Shown here: piece after piece, positions 1 through 8,445 of the stretch | How the letters are laid out: every line of letters begins with the position of its first letter | Position numbering within the stretch: position 1 is the first letter of the stretch | Assembly: GCA_019637585.1 (NCBI GenBank) | Contig: JAHBVL010000004.1 | Span: 124,001 to 188,000 of the forward strand | Origin: Thermomicrobiales bacterium | GTDB taxonomy: Bacteria > Chloroflexota > Chloroflexia > Thermomicrobiales > UBA6265 | Length of the DNA stretch: 64,000 nt | Direction: 5' to 3' | Program-made: the position numbers and the translations under genes | Notes under the pieces: model-generated | Seen by the model: the letters and a program-made list of their open reading frames with translations, nothing else | Database searches by the model: none | What the model was told of the DNA's origin: nothing

Positions 1-1518
1 GACCGGGCCGTCCGCTCTGGTGATCTCCAGATTCCCGTCTGCCAGAATCAGATACGATCCCGACTCGACCAGCGCCACAGTCATCACCGGTTCGCCGCAG
101 GCCGCCGGATACGCAATCGATTCTCCAGCCGGCACGGTTGTCCTATTGATGACCAATTGCCCCGGGACGTCGCGGGGCACCGTTCCGGCCGGAACGGCGA
201 GCTTCACCAGCGACGTGCGCGTTTTGTCCGCTGCGGCATCAGAAAGGGTTTCGTCGCTGTACGACCAGCGGAAGGCGGTGAGGATCAAGGTTTCCTCTCC
301 CCCATTCCTGAACTCGCGCAGATCCCCGTCCTCCAGCGGTTCCGCAAGCTGCGAGATCCATGTCTCTCCCGCGGCGAGCGTGTGGTCGCTCACCAGCGGC
401 TGTTGCACGGACTCCGTCGCGAGCGCATCCGGCGAACCAGCCACAACCCGCAGCGAACCCGATTCGACCCCCATGACATTCAGCAGATCGTCATCGCCGG
501 CGACCAACCCGATCCGCCTGGCGTCGTCCAGGCTGAGCGTTCCTCCCGATTCGACAACTACCTGCTCCAGACTGGCGACCACCGGACGGGAATCATCAAA
601 GGTGATTCCCGTTTGGGATCCATGCCAGATCCACTCCGGATTGCCAGGGACCCCCTCGCAGCTCCCTGCGAGCGCCCAGTCGGTTTGGTAGGCGACCATG
701 GGCTCACGACCGGGATTCCACTTGTATAGATTGGTTTCGGAGCTGCCCGAAATGTAGATCCAGCTGTCGCCTGGGCGAACTTCGCCACGTTTCCCTGCTT
801 CGATGATCTCGGTCGATCCATCCGCTCGCCGGATCTCGAACGGACCCGCGTTGATCATGGCCAGCGTGCCCGACTCGACCAGGCCGACCACATACTGGGG
901 CGCCATGTCGCATGGGATCGGGTTGTCGCGCCAGTGCTCGCCTGGTTCGAGACTGAACTTGAACATCGCGATCCAGTGGGTTGGGCTGCCCGGAAGCGTG
1001 CCGCCCGGGACCTGCTCTTCGAGCAGCGTCCGGATCACCACCCCCTCTGCGGTTATCTCTGTCCGCAATGGCACGATCTGGTGCACCTCAGGCGCCCTCG
1101 ACTGCCAGATCCAGACGCCGGCCACGAGGGTCAACAGCATGGCCAGGACCGGCCCGACTGGCGTCAGATGTCTGAGCCACCCGGACCTGCCACCTTGTGG
1201 CTCGGGCTCATACGGCAATGCCGGGGTTGCCACCGGAGCGCATCGTTCCGGCGGCGTCTGGATGCCGGCGCATTCGGCCTCGACTGCCACCGGGTTGGCA
1301 TCGGCGGCTTCCATCAACCTGCCGAACAACGCTACGCTGAACTCCGGTGCTGGCAGCGGAGCTTGATCCCCGGCATGGATGCGCTCGACCGACTCCACGA
1401 GCTGCGAGTCGAGCCCAGCATTCACCTGCGCATCCCGGTCGCCCAGCACCCGGGCGTCCCAGTAGTCGCGCAGCGCCCCGATCGACGCCTCAGTCGAGTG
1501 AGAAAAGCGTCTAATCAT
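1..1518 (-). CDS. Membrane-anchored cupin-like protein downstream of an ECF sigma factor (3' end outside window)
   Basis: The reading frame stays open from an ATG at 1518 to the window edge, so the C-terminus is missing. The ATG lies inside the sigma-factor stop region (ATGATTAG), giving an 8-nt overlap and probable translational coupling. The first ~115 residues are polar and likely cytoplasmic, followed by one hydrophobic segment at about 119-139. The long outer part has at least two similar stretches of the type PGE.W / AGE.W, with VESG.L..., which recall cupin folds. Position and topology fit an anti-sigma or sigma-linked sensor role, but I see no recognisable zinc anti-sigma HxxxCxxC motif. 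Function is inferred from context only. Confidence 0.7.
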   Translation of the reverse strand, partial: MIRRFSHSTEASIGALRDYWDARVLGDRDAQVNAGLDSQLVESVERIHAGDQAPLPAPEFSVALFGRLMEAADANPVAVEAECAGIQTPPERCAPVATPALPYEPEPQGGRSGWLRHLTPVGPVLAMLLTLVAGVWIWQSRAPEVHQIVPLRTEITAEGVVIRTLLEEQVPGGTLPGSPTHWIAMFKFSLEPGEHWRDNPIPCDMAPQYVVGLVESGTLAMINAGPFEIRRADGSTEIIEAGKRGEVRPGDSWIYISGSSETNLYKWNPGREPMVAYQTDWALAGSCEGVPGNPEWIWHGSQTGITFDDSRPVVASLEQVVVESGGTLSLDDARRIGLVAGDDDLLNVMGVESGSLRVVAGSPDALATESVQQPLVSDHTLAAGETWISQLAEPLEDGDLREFRNGGEETLILTAFRWSYSDETLSDAAADKTRTSLVKLAVPAGTVPRDVPGQLVINRTTVPAGESIAYPAACGEPVMTVALVESGSYLILADGNLEITRADGPV

Positions 1519-2116
1519 CGGCGTCCCTCTGCTCCTGAACGCCCATAAGGAGCCGCAGCTTCTCCACCGCCCGGTACTGCGCCACGTCGACCGACCGCGC
1601 CTTGCAACCCATGACCACGCCGATCTCCATGCTGGTCAGACCGGCCAGCCGCAGTTCGATGACCTGCCGCTGTCTGGCCGGCAAAACGACCAGCGCCTCT
1701 CGCAACGCTCGACCGCGATCCGCCATCTCGGCCAGATCCTCCGGCGAAGGCCGGTGGTCGGGGAGCAACTCCAGCTCGTCCTGATCGTGACCCGGACGAG
1801 CCGCTCGATAGTGGTCGACGACAATGTTGTGAGCGATGGTAAAGAGCCAGCTTCGAAACGATCCTCGATCACCGCGGTAGCGCGGCAATGCCGCCAGAGC
1901 CTGGAGGAAGACCTGGCTGGTGGCATCCTCCGCCGATTCTCTGGTCCCCAGTCGCCGGAAGCAGTACTGATACACCCTGTCGACATACCGCCCATACAAC
2001 GCACCAAATGCCCGCGGATCGGCCTGAGCCCGCGCAACCAGAACCGAATCGGACGTCTCGGCGCCTGGCGGTTCGAGTGCATCGGTTGGTTGGATAGGTG
2101 GCAGCAGTGTCAGCAC
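1511..2116 (-). CDS. RNA polymerase sigma factor, sigma-70/ECF type
   Basis: A 201-residue protein with the two-domain ECF layout. Sigma region 2 spans about residues 35-105 (FGALYGRYVDRVYQYCFRR, then RSWLFTIAHNIVVDHYR). Sigma region 4 spans about 140-195 (LPARQRQVIELRLAGLTSMEIG with a following HTH helix). It would direct core RNA polymerase to a small regulon. The start is GTG at 2116 with a weak GCGCGGG upstream; an ATG in another frame lies further out. The overlapping downstream gene encodes a membrane protein, the usual place for a cognate regulator. An exact palindrome lies just upstream. Confidence 0.9.
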   Translation of the reverse strand: MLTLLPPIQPTDALEPPGAETSDSVLVARAQADPRAFGALYGRYVDRVYQYCFRRLGTRESAEDATSQVFLQALAALPRYRGDRGSFRSWLFTIAHNIVVDHYRAARPGHDQDELELLPDHRPSPEDLAEMADRGRALREALVVLPARQRQVIELRLAGLTSMEIGVVMGCKARSVDVAQYRAVEKLRLLMGVQEQRDADD

Positions 2117-2136
2117 CCCGCGCTCCAGCCCCGGAA

Positions 2137-2182
2137 TCCATAGCTATGGAGGTAAACGGAGCAATCGGAAAATGTTTACTCC
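2137..2182. promoter_or_regulatory. Divergent regulatory region with palindrome and inverted repeat
   Basis: The gap between the sigma gene and the divergent isomerase gene holds a perfect 14-bp palindrome, TCCATAGCTATGGA (2137-2150). An overlapping imperfect inverted repeat follows, GGAGGTAAAC (2149-2158) facing GTTTACTCC (2174-2182). This could be an operator for autoregulation of the sigma operon. No clear -35/-10 pair could be assigned. Confidence 0.35.
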
Positions 2183-2270
2183 TCCTTACTCTAACGCCGG
2201 CGCAAGGACGGATACACTCCCTTCCGCAGATGAACTGCGATCGACACGACTGATGTCACAGGAACGACCC

Positions 2271-3206
2271 ATGAAACTCTCTTTCGCCACCCTGGTCGGT
2301 CTCGATCCGCTGCCGATCGATGAGGTTGTGGCCTGGGCGGCGAGCGCAGGATTCGATGGCCTCGAGGTCAACACGGGGCCGGGCTATCCGGTTGTCGCTG
2401 GCAACTCGTACCCGGGTCACCTCGATCTCCAGTCGATTCTGGCCGACGGCCCGGACTCCACGCTGGCTCCCTTCGAACGGTCGGGGGTCGAGCTCTTTGC
2501 CCTGGCGCCGATGCTCAACCTCCTGACGCGCGACAACCCCCTGCAGCGGCAGCGCATCACCGAAATGCGACTCACCATCGAGGCCGCCGCCGCGCTCGGT
2601 TGCCCGGCGGTCGTGACCTTTGCCGGGTCGGCCGACGGCATGACCTTCTACGGGTTGCCCGGTGTCGGCGACGATCACCCGTCCAACCGGGTTCGCGACA
2701 ATCTCGATCGCTTCGAGGCGATCTATGGTCCGCTGGCCGAGCTCGCTGAAAGCCTCGGGGTGCGAATCGCCTTCGAAACGGCGGGTCGTGGCGGTGGTGA
2801 GGGAAACATCGCCCACAGCCCCGAACTCTGGGATGCTATGTTCGACGCGGTGCCGTCCACAGCCATTGGACTCAGCTTCGACCCGTCTCACCTGATCTGG
2901 CTGCGGATTCCCGACATCCCCGGACTTATCCGGCAGTATGGCGATCGCAACTACCACTTCGATGGCAAGGACTGCGAGATCCTTCCCGACCGCCTCGCCC
3001 GCCAGGGAATCCTGGGATCGGGCTGGTGGCGCTACCGTCTGCCTGGTTACGGCGCGGTCGAATGGCCCGCCGTCCTCACCGCCCTGCGCGAAACCGGCTA
3101 CCACGGCCCCATCACCATCGAACAGGAAGACCCGGTCCTGCCGGGATATGAGGGGTTGCAGCTGGCCGGCGAGTATTTGCGCAGTCTGGATAACGCGCGG
3201 AGTTGA
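2271..3206 (+). CDS. Sugar phosphate isomerase/epimerase, xylose isomerase-like TIM barrel
   Basis: A 311-residue protein that opens with MKLSFATLVGLDPLPIDEVV, typical of IolE/hexulose-6-phosphate-isomerase-like TIM barrels. Metal-site signatures include AFETAGR (Glu, about residue 166), SFDPSHLIW (Asp/His), YHFDGKD (His) and ITIEQEDP (C-terminal Glu). The family binds a divalent metal and isomerises or epimerises sugars or inositol derivatives. I chose the ATG at 2271, preceded by AGGAACGACCC, over an upstream in-frame ATG at 2172 that would add 33 unrelated residues. The neighbouring Gfo/Idh/MocA gene at 4.3 kb fits a polyol or inositol theme, but the substrate cannot be told. Confidence 0.88.
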   Translation: MKLSFATLVGLDPLPIDEVVAWAASAGFDGLEVNTGPGYPVVAGNSYPGHLDLQSILADGPDSTLAPFERSGVELFALAPMLNLLTRDNPLQRQRITEMRLTIEAAAALGCPAVVTFAGSADGMTFYGLPGVGDDHPSNRVRDNLDRFEAIYGPLAELAESLGVRIAFETAGRGGGEGNIAHSPELWDAMFDAVPSTAIGLSFDPSHLIWLRIPDIPGLIRQYGDRNYHFDGKDCEILPDRLARQGILGSGWWRYRLPGYGAVEWPAVLTALRETGYHGPITIEQEDPVLPGYEGLQLAGEYLRSLDNARS

Positions 3207-3269
3207 ATCTCCACACGCCCCCTCCCATCACTCCAACTGCCACCTTCCTGTCGTTCCGACCGCCCCCTC

Positions 3270-3384
3270 CTGTCATTCCGACCGAAGCGGAGGAATCTCT
3301 CGTTCGGGCCTGGCCACACTGCAAATCGCCAACCTGGCTTACCCCAACGAGAGGTCCCTCGACCCGGCTCGGGATGACGACGTG
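3270..3384. repeat. REP/MITE-like dispersed palindromic repeat
   Basis: Between two genes, GTCATTCCGACCGAAGCGG followed by AGGAATCTCTCGTT (3272-3304) faces an imperfect inverted copy that starts near AACGAGAGGTCCCTCG and ends in GGGATGAC (about 3346-3378). The whole forms a ~110-bp element with long imperfect terminal inverted repeats. A related half (GTCATTCCGAGCCTGTCGAG) lies inside hsdM at 30.18 kb. The rest of the 3207-3575 gap shows no gene. Confidence 0.65.
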
Positions 3385-3575
3385 ATGACCTACGGGACTG
3401 GTCGCCAAACACGACCGTCGTTGGGTCGTCCTGGGCACGCATGTAGTCATTTCCCGTGAACTTCCGTTGACAAAGACGAATGCACAACCCGCTTCCGGCC
3501 GGAAGCGCATTCCCGGTAACGGACCTGGGTCGCAATCGCGCGATCCGGACTGCACTATGCGTGGAGGCATCGAGC

Positions 3576-4175
3576 ATGGAACATCGATCTTCGACATCCG
3601 GTCTTTCTCGCCGCACCGCATTGGCCGGCATTGGCGCCGACGGATTCGGTTGGGCCGTCGCCGCCGCGACTGTCGCCCGGCCGGCGATGGCGCAGGACGA
3701 CGATCTGGCCAGCCACCCACTGGCGGGCACCTGGCAGACACTCGCCGGACCCATGTTGCCCGAGACCCCCATGGTTCCCCACATCAGCGTGTTCGCCATC
3801 GACGGGACGTGCACCCTCTTCGCTCCCCTCTCCGACTTCGGACCAGATGGCCCCTTTCTGCAGACGCCGTATGTCGGTATCTGGAAGCCATACGACGAGC
3901 GCCGTGGCCAGTTCAGGGTGTCGCAGACGGTCTCCGATCTGGAGGGACATGTCACTGGCGGTGTAACGGTCGATGGGTTTCCGCTGGTCAGCGAAGATGG
4001 TCTCTCGTTCGAAGACGATGGCTCGATGGTGCAGATCACGATCTGGGATCCGTCTGGCGCCATCATCGATTCCTTTCCCGGCGGCGTAGGCAGACCAGTC
4101 CGGGGCCGAAAGCTCACCTTCGAAAACCTGGCATTCCCGGAGCCGCTGGCCAGCGACGGCACGCCCACGAGCTAG
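3576..4175 (+). CDS. Secreted protein with Tat-like signal, unknown function
   Basis: A 199-residue protein with an N-terminal twin-arginine-type signal (SRRTALAGIG, then a small/hydrophobic stretch ending ARPAMAQ near residue 38), so export is likely. The mature part is a compact acidic beta-rich domain beginning HPLAGTWQTLAG, reminiscent of lipocalin-like secreted proteins; GTW and the Gly-Asp turns are the only basis. The start at 3576 has GGAGG twelve bases upstream and gives a normal signal peptide; the in-frame ATG at 3480 would add 32 residues before it. No operon partner. Confidence 0.7.
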   Translation: MEHRSSTSGLSRRTALAGIGADGFGWAVAAATVARPAMAQDDDLASHPLAGTWQTLAGPMLPETPMVPHISVFAIDGTCTLFAPLSDFGPDGPFLQTPYVGIWKPYDERRGQFRVSQTVSDLEGHVTGGVTVDGFPLVSEDGLSFEDDGSMVQITIWDPSGAIIDSFPGGVGRPVRGRKLTFENLAFPEPLASDGTPTS

Positions 4176-4272
4176 CCTTCGACCGTCGGGCCTGCCGGCT
4201 CGAAGTTGGAAAGGTCATCCGCTGCTATCCTGTCGCAGCTTTTCGTCTGTGTTGCAGTCAGGATCAGCATTC

Positions 4273-5334
4273 ATGGGATCAGTTCCTCGCCGTCTGAAGA
4301 CCGGCATCATCGGCTGCGGCAACATCGCGCCAGCCCACGCGCAGGCGCTGGCGGTGCTGCCGCAGTCCGAGTTCTGGGCCTGCGCCGACGTCGACAGCGC
4401 CAAAGCCGCCTCCCTCGCCTCCGAATACAGCGTCCGGCATTGCTGCGCCACCCTCGACGAGCTGCTCGCCTCGGGTATCGAAGCGCTGATGGTCTGCACC
4501 CCACACAAATCGCATGAAGCGATCGTCACTCGGGCCGCTGAGGCCGGCGTGCACGTTCTCTGCGAAAAACCGATCTCCGTCGAGCTCGCCGAAGCCGACC
4601 GGATGATCGCCGCCGCCGATGCTGCTGGCATCACCTTCGGCGTCGTCTTCATGCGTCGCTTCTGGCCGGCCGCCCAGCGCATCCATCAGGCGATCGTCTC
4701 GGGAGCCATCGGTCTCCCAACCTTCGGTATGTGCCAGGCCCTTCTCTGGCGACCAGAGTCCTATTTCGCCCAGGCCGAATGGCGCGGCACCTGGGCAGGC
4801 GAGGGCGGCGGCGTGCTGATGAACCAGGCCGTGCACGTCATCGACATGCTGCAATGGTTCATGGGGTCGGTCGCGGAGGTCTATGGCAAGTACGACACCC
4901 TCGTTCACGGCAACTACATCGATGTCGAGGACACCGTCGCCGCCACCCTGACCTTCGCCAGCGGAGCCCTCGGGCTCGTCCAGGCCATCACCACCATCGA
5001 TCCCCAGCTCGGCTACCGGGTATCGGTGCACGGATCGAACGGCGCGTCGCTCAGCGTCTGGGAGAACCCGGAGGGAACGCAGGGATTCAACGACATCTGG
5101 ACCCTCGACCCCACCGGCGAACAACGCGCGCGATGGGAGCAGGAAGAACGGGACCAGCCAGGCTTTCCCGCTTTCCACATCCTGCAGATCGAGGACTTCC
5201 TCCAATCGATCATCGAGGGCCGTGAACCTGCCGTCACCGGCGCAGAGGCCCGCAAATCGCTGGCCATTATCGAGGCGATCTACGAGTCGTCGCGGACGGG
5301 TCAGCCAATCCGTTTTGCGGAGTCCCCGAGCTGA
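4273..5334 (+). CDS. Gfo/Idh/MocA family oxidoreductase
   Basis: A 353-residue NAD(P)-dependent dehydrogenase. The Rossmann motif GIIGCGNIAPAHAQAL is at about residues 11-26. The family EKP motif (VLCEKPISVELAEAD) supplies the catalytic-site Lys, and the C-terminal domain has GGGVLMNQAVHVIDMLQW, including the conserved His. Such enzymes oxidise sugars, inositols or their derivatives. An in-frame GTG at 4249 is possible, but the ATG at 4273 has CAGGA at good spacing and starts directly before the Rossmann fold. The nearby TIM-barrel isomerase gene is a plausible pathway partner. Confidence 0.92.
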   Translation: MGSVPRRLKTGIIGCGNIAPAHAQALAVLPQSEFWACADVDSAKAASLASEYSVRHCCATLDELLASGIEALMVCTPHKSHEAIVTRAAEAGVHVLCEKPISVELAEADRMIAAADAAGITFGVVFMRRFWPAAQRIHQAIVSGAIGLPTFGMCQALLWRPESYFAQAEWRGTWAGEGGGVLMNQAVHVIDMLQWFMGSVAEVYGKYDTLVHGNYIDVEDTVAATLTFASGALGLVQAITTIDPQLGYRVSVHGSNGASLSVWENPEGTQGFNDIWTLDPTGEQRARWEQEERDQPGFPAFHILQIEDFLQSIIEGREPAVTGAEARKSLAIIEAIYESSRTGQPIRFAESPS

Positions 5335-5365
5335 ACTCGAATCGGCTTGGAGAATGTGGTCGAGC

Positions 5366-5551
5366 CTATCCGTGCGGCGAAGTCGGGGCCCGATCTGTCC
5401 CCAGAATGCGATCCGTCTCCCGCTCGATTTCATCCTCCGGCACGTCGGCGAACGCGGCTCGTAGTTCACCGACAATGGCAAAACGCTCCGCACGCTCGCG
5501 ATCGAGTTGTTCGGCACGAGGTAGAGCTGGCGGTTGAGTTTTCGAAGACAT
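5366..5551 (-). CDS. Small antitoxin-like protein, apparently orphan
   Basis: A 61-residue charged, helical ORF with an AGGAACGGG ribosome-binding-like sequence before ATG 5551. The tail pattern AFADVPEDEIERETDRIL resembles short antitoxins that sit ahead of PIN-domain toxins in actinobacteria and chloroflexi. Here the next sequence downstream is the 3' end of the convergent oxidoreductase gene, with no toxin reading frame. It may be an orphan remnant or a chance ORF. Confidence 0.45.
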   Translation of the reverse strand: MSSKTQPPALPRAEQLDRERAERFAIVGELRAAFADVPEDEIERETDRILGTDRAPTSPHG

Positions 5552-5641
5552 GGCTTGGCCCGTTCCTACTAAACCACTCCATAGCCGCTCAATGCGGCAG
5601 CATCCTTGACATTGGCCAAGACTGGACTGGAGGCCCCAGTC

Positions 5642-8005
5642 TCAATGCCTCGGCCCTTCGATCCAATCCACCAGCTGCAACACCAGCGCGATCGCCTCAT
5701 CCATGCTCATCTTCCGACCTTCGATCTCAGCTGCCATATATCCATCGTCGCCAAGTTCCTGGCGGGCGGCATCCTTCGCCTCGAGCGTCCAGTAGTCATC
5801 TTCGCCCCGTGCCCCAAAATAGGCGTTCTGCGCCGCGTGCGCACCAAACAATGATGCCGAGATAGCTGCTTCTCCCGCCGTTGCTGCCAGCACCGCTGCC
5901 TCGTCGAGAAAACCATCGGCGCCGATGTTACCCGCTGATCGCCACAGTTCCACAGACAAGCGAAGCGTCGATGCCGCGGTGGGCAGATCGCGGCGTCGGG
6001 TATGCGCCCCGGCCAGGAGGCTCGCCGAGTGGAACGCCAGTGCATTGCCGCCGTGTTCCAGAAAACGATTCAGCGCGTTCGTCAAGTATTCGACTGCCCG
6101 ATCCTGGTCGTCAACCAGGTAGGCCAGCTTTCCGACCTCAAGAATGGTGAACGTATCGAAAAACGCGTCTTCCGTTTCTGACGCAAGCGCACGAGCCTCT
6201 TCAGCGACTTCCAGGGCCTCGGCGTAGCGACCCTGGTCGCGAATTGCCATTGCGATCGCGTTCAACGACCAGATTGCGGCGGTAGGGTGGCCCGATGCGC
6301 GATGCGCCAGCAGCAATGCTTCCCGAGCGAACTCCTCCGCCGACTCCGCATCGTAGAGCGTGTTCCACAGAACCGAGAGCGTGGACAGGACACCACTCTT
6401 CACATGATCGGGGATGGGATGATCCCTTGCCAGCGCCAGCGCCCGGTTGCCAATCTCGGTGTCTTCATGAAACAGTCCGCGCAAGTAGAAGTAGTCCATC
6501 GTCTCCACGAAGATGTGTGCAAACGATTCAGCATCGTCTCTTTCCCCCGCGACCCGTAGTCCAACGCGCAGGTTGTCGATTTCCTCGTCGAGCTCTCGCA
6601 GATTGTCACCGCCCAACAGCCAGGCGGCATTCGCGGCTCTGCCGCTGCTCGCGAGCGCGTTTGACCACGCCAGCAGGGCGCTGCGATTGATCTCCTCCTC
6701 TCCTTCGAGAACAGCCATATCCCCAGAGAACTCGCGGATCGTCTCCAGCATGGAGAATCGCGGCGTACCCGTTGTGCTGATTTTCTCTCGCACCAGATGC
6801 TTGTCGACCAACGAGGCCAGACCGCTGATCAGATCCAGATTGGCGGAACCCGCGACCCCTGAAAACGCATCGAGCGCGTCGAGTGTCGCCCCTCCAGGGA
6901 AGGCGCCGATGCGCCGAAACAGCGCCTGTTCATCCGGCGTCAGCAGCTCGTAGCTCCAGGCAATGGCATTCCTCAGCGTTTGCTGCCGCGCTGGGAGGTC
7001 CCGCCGGCCACCGGTTAGCACCGGCAACCGGCGTTCCATCCGTTCGAGCAGCAACGCCGGAGGAAAATACCGAACCCGGCTGGCCGCCAGCTCGATCGCC
7101 AAAGGCAGACCGTCCAGTCGTTGGCAGATGCCAGCCACCGCAGACACATTCTCACCGTCGAGTACAAATGCCGGGTCCGCTCGCGTTGCAGCAGCAACAA
7201 ACAACCCGATCGAGGCAGTTGCTTTCAGACGGTCGATGTCATCCGAGCTGTGGGGCAAACTGAGTGGATCGATGACGATTTCGCATTCGCGATGAATGCG
7301 CAGCGCTTCTCTGCTGGTCACCAGAACATGGAGTTCGGCAGCGCGTTCCACGAGCTCGCCAACGATCGGTGCCGCCGCGATGACCTGCTCGAAGTTGTCC
7401 AGCAGCAGCAAAACGCGCCGCTGTTGCAACGCCAGCACGAGTGCGTCGACGATCGATCGCTCACGCGGCTCGGCAATGCCCAGCGCGAGCGCAATCGTGG
7501 GAACCACGAAGTCTGGATTGGTGATCGGGGAGAGATCGACGAAGCAGGAGTCGCTCCCCGATGCCTGGGAGAAACGCCTGCCAGCTTCCAGCGCCACGCT
7601 CGTCTTCCCCACCCCACCCGGTCCGGTCAGCGTCACTATCCGGGCGCGGTCGGTTAGGTTCTGGACGACCTCGTCCACCTCCCGCTCTCGCCCGATCAGT
7701 TGCGTGCGCAGTTCTGGCCACGACGTCCGGGGGGAAGAAGTCGCCTTGTCAGTCGAATGACGGTCCCTGAGTTCGGGACGGGCCGCCAGCAAAAGCGCGC
7801 CACGCTCCTCCTCACTCAGGGAGAGTGCTTCCGCCAGCATCCGTAGCGTTTCCGGCCGCGTGCCAGACCGGAGCCCTCGTTCGAGGTCGCTGACGGAACG
7901 CGCGCTCAACCCACTTCGCTCAGCCAGCTGCTCCTGGCTCATCCCGCTGGCAAGACGAAACCGGCGAATCACCTGGCCAAGTTGAACTGGCTGCGGATCG
8001 GCCAT
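5642..8005 (-). CDS. XRE-HTH / NB-ARC (STAND) ATPase / TPR transcriptional regulator
   Basis: A 787-residue signalling ATPase. An XRE-type helix-turn-helix lies at about residues 8-65 (FRLASGMSQEQLAERSGLS). An NB-ARC P-loop NTPase follows, with Walker A TLTGPGGVGKTSVAL near residue 130 and Walker B RVLLLLDNFEQV. The C-terminal half is helical and TPR-like. Proteins of this type (AfsR/SARP relatives and other STANDs) couple ligand or partner sensing to DNA binding. I start at ATG 8005, which gives the HTH a normal N-terminus; the open frame upstream to 8254 has no recognisable content. The C-terminal repeats end close to the small antitoxin-like gene. Target genes are unknown. Confidence 0.88.
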   Translation of the reverse strand: MADPQPVQLGQVIRRFRLASGMSQEQLAERSGLSARSVSDLERGLRSGTRPETLRMLAEALSLSEEERGALLLAARPELRDRHSTDKATSSPRTSWPELRTQLIGREREVDEVVQNLTDRARIVTLTGPGGVGKTSVALEAGRRFSQASGSDSCFVDLSPITNPDFVVPTIALALGIAEPRERSIVDALVLALQQRRVLLLLDNFEQVIAAAPIVGELVERAAELHVLVTSREALRIHRECEIVIDPLSLPHSSDDIDRLKATASIGLFVAAATRADPAFVLDGENVSAVAGICQRLDGLPLAIELAASRVRYFPPALLLERMERRLPVLTGGRRDLPARQQTLRNAIAWSYELLTPDEQALFRRIGAFPGGATLDALDAFSGVAGSANLDLISGLASLVDKHLVREKISTTGTPRFSMLETIREFSGDMAVLEGEEEINRSALLAWSNALASSGRAANAAWLLGGDNLRELDEEIDNLRVGLRVAGERDDAESFAHIFVETMDYFYLRGLFHEDTEIGNRALALARDHPIPDHVKSGVLSTLSVLWNTLYDAESAEEFAREALLLAHRASGHPTAAIWSLNAIAMAIRDQGRYAEALEVAEEARALASETEDAFFDTFTILEVGKLAYLVDDQDRAVEYLTNALNRFLEHGGNALAFHSASLLAGAHTRRRDLPTAASTLRLSVELWRSAGNIGADGFLDEAAVLAATAGEAAISASLFGAHAAQNAYFGARGEDDYWTLEAKDAARQELGDDGYMAAEIEGRKMSMDEAIALVLQLVDWIEGPRH

Positions 8006-8182
8006 TTCCGGACCTTTTGGTTCTTCGTGAAGGCTACCTGTAGCGACCGGAATCGTAGCGCACGAGGGAACTTGCCGGAAACGGTGATGTTTCGGTGAGG
8101 TCCCTTCCTGTTTGCGTCCGCCCGGGAGCGGCATCCTCATATCAACCCAATTGAGCACCCACCGTGGTCTCACCAAGGAGCG

Positions 8183-8404
8183 ATGATCGTGGATATGTAC
8201 CAGGTTACGGCAGCAAGCGAATGGGCTGACCAGACGCATCAGACGGAGCACCATCGAGCCGATCTCGACCGCCTGGCCTCCCGGTGTCAGAAGCCGGTTC
8301 TACCCAGCAATAGTGATTCGGTGACGGCGACGGTGCCAGCATGGCTCGCCGCCGCGATCGTGCTGGTCGTGGCGACGCTCCTGCTGGCTTCCGTTGGTGT
8401 GTGA
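8183..8404 (+). CDS. Small single-TM protein, paralog of the one at 48.7 kb
   Basis: A 73-residue ORF with a polar N-terminus rich in Gln/Thr/His and a C-terminal transmembrane helix (about residues 51-71, PAWLAAAIVLVVATLLLASV). AAGGAG lies only 2 nt before ATG 8183 and 8 nt before an in-frame GTG at 8189, so translation may begin at GTG. The small protein at 48692 shares the layout, the AAGGAGCG leader, the QTAA...QT type N-terminus and the bases TGAGCGTGG at and after its stop. Similar tail-anchored small proteins are common, and no function can be assigned. The 8006-8182 stretch upstream holds no other gene. Confidence 0.6.
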   Translation: MIVDMYQVTAASEWADQTHQTEHHRADLDRLASRCQKPVLPSNSDSVTATVPAWLAAAIVLVVATLLLASVGV

Positions 8405-8445
8405 GCGTGGTCCGCCTGCTCAGCCGCGCCGCAGTCGTTCCCAAC

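Noticed and set aside
2172-2270. N-terminal extension of the isomerase gene
   Set aside because: The 33 extra residues have no family match, while ATG 2271 has a ribosome-binding site and starts at the TIM-barrel beginning.
4279-5517. 412-residue minus-strand ORF
   Set aside because: Antisense of the Gfo/Idh/MocA oxidoreductase, with no recognisable motif.
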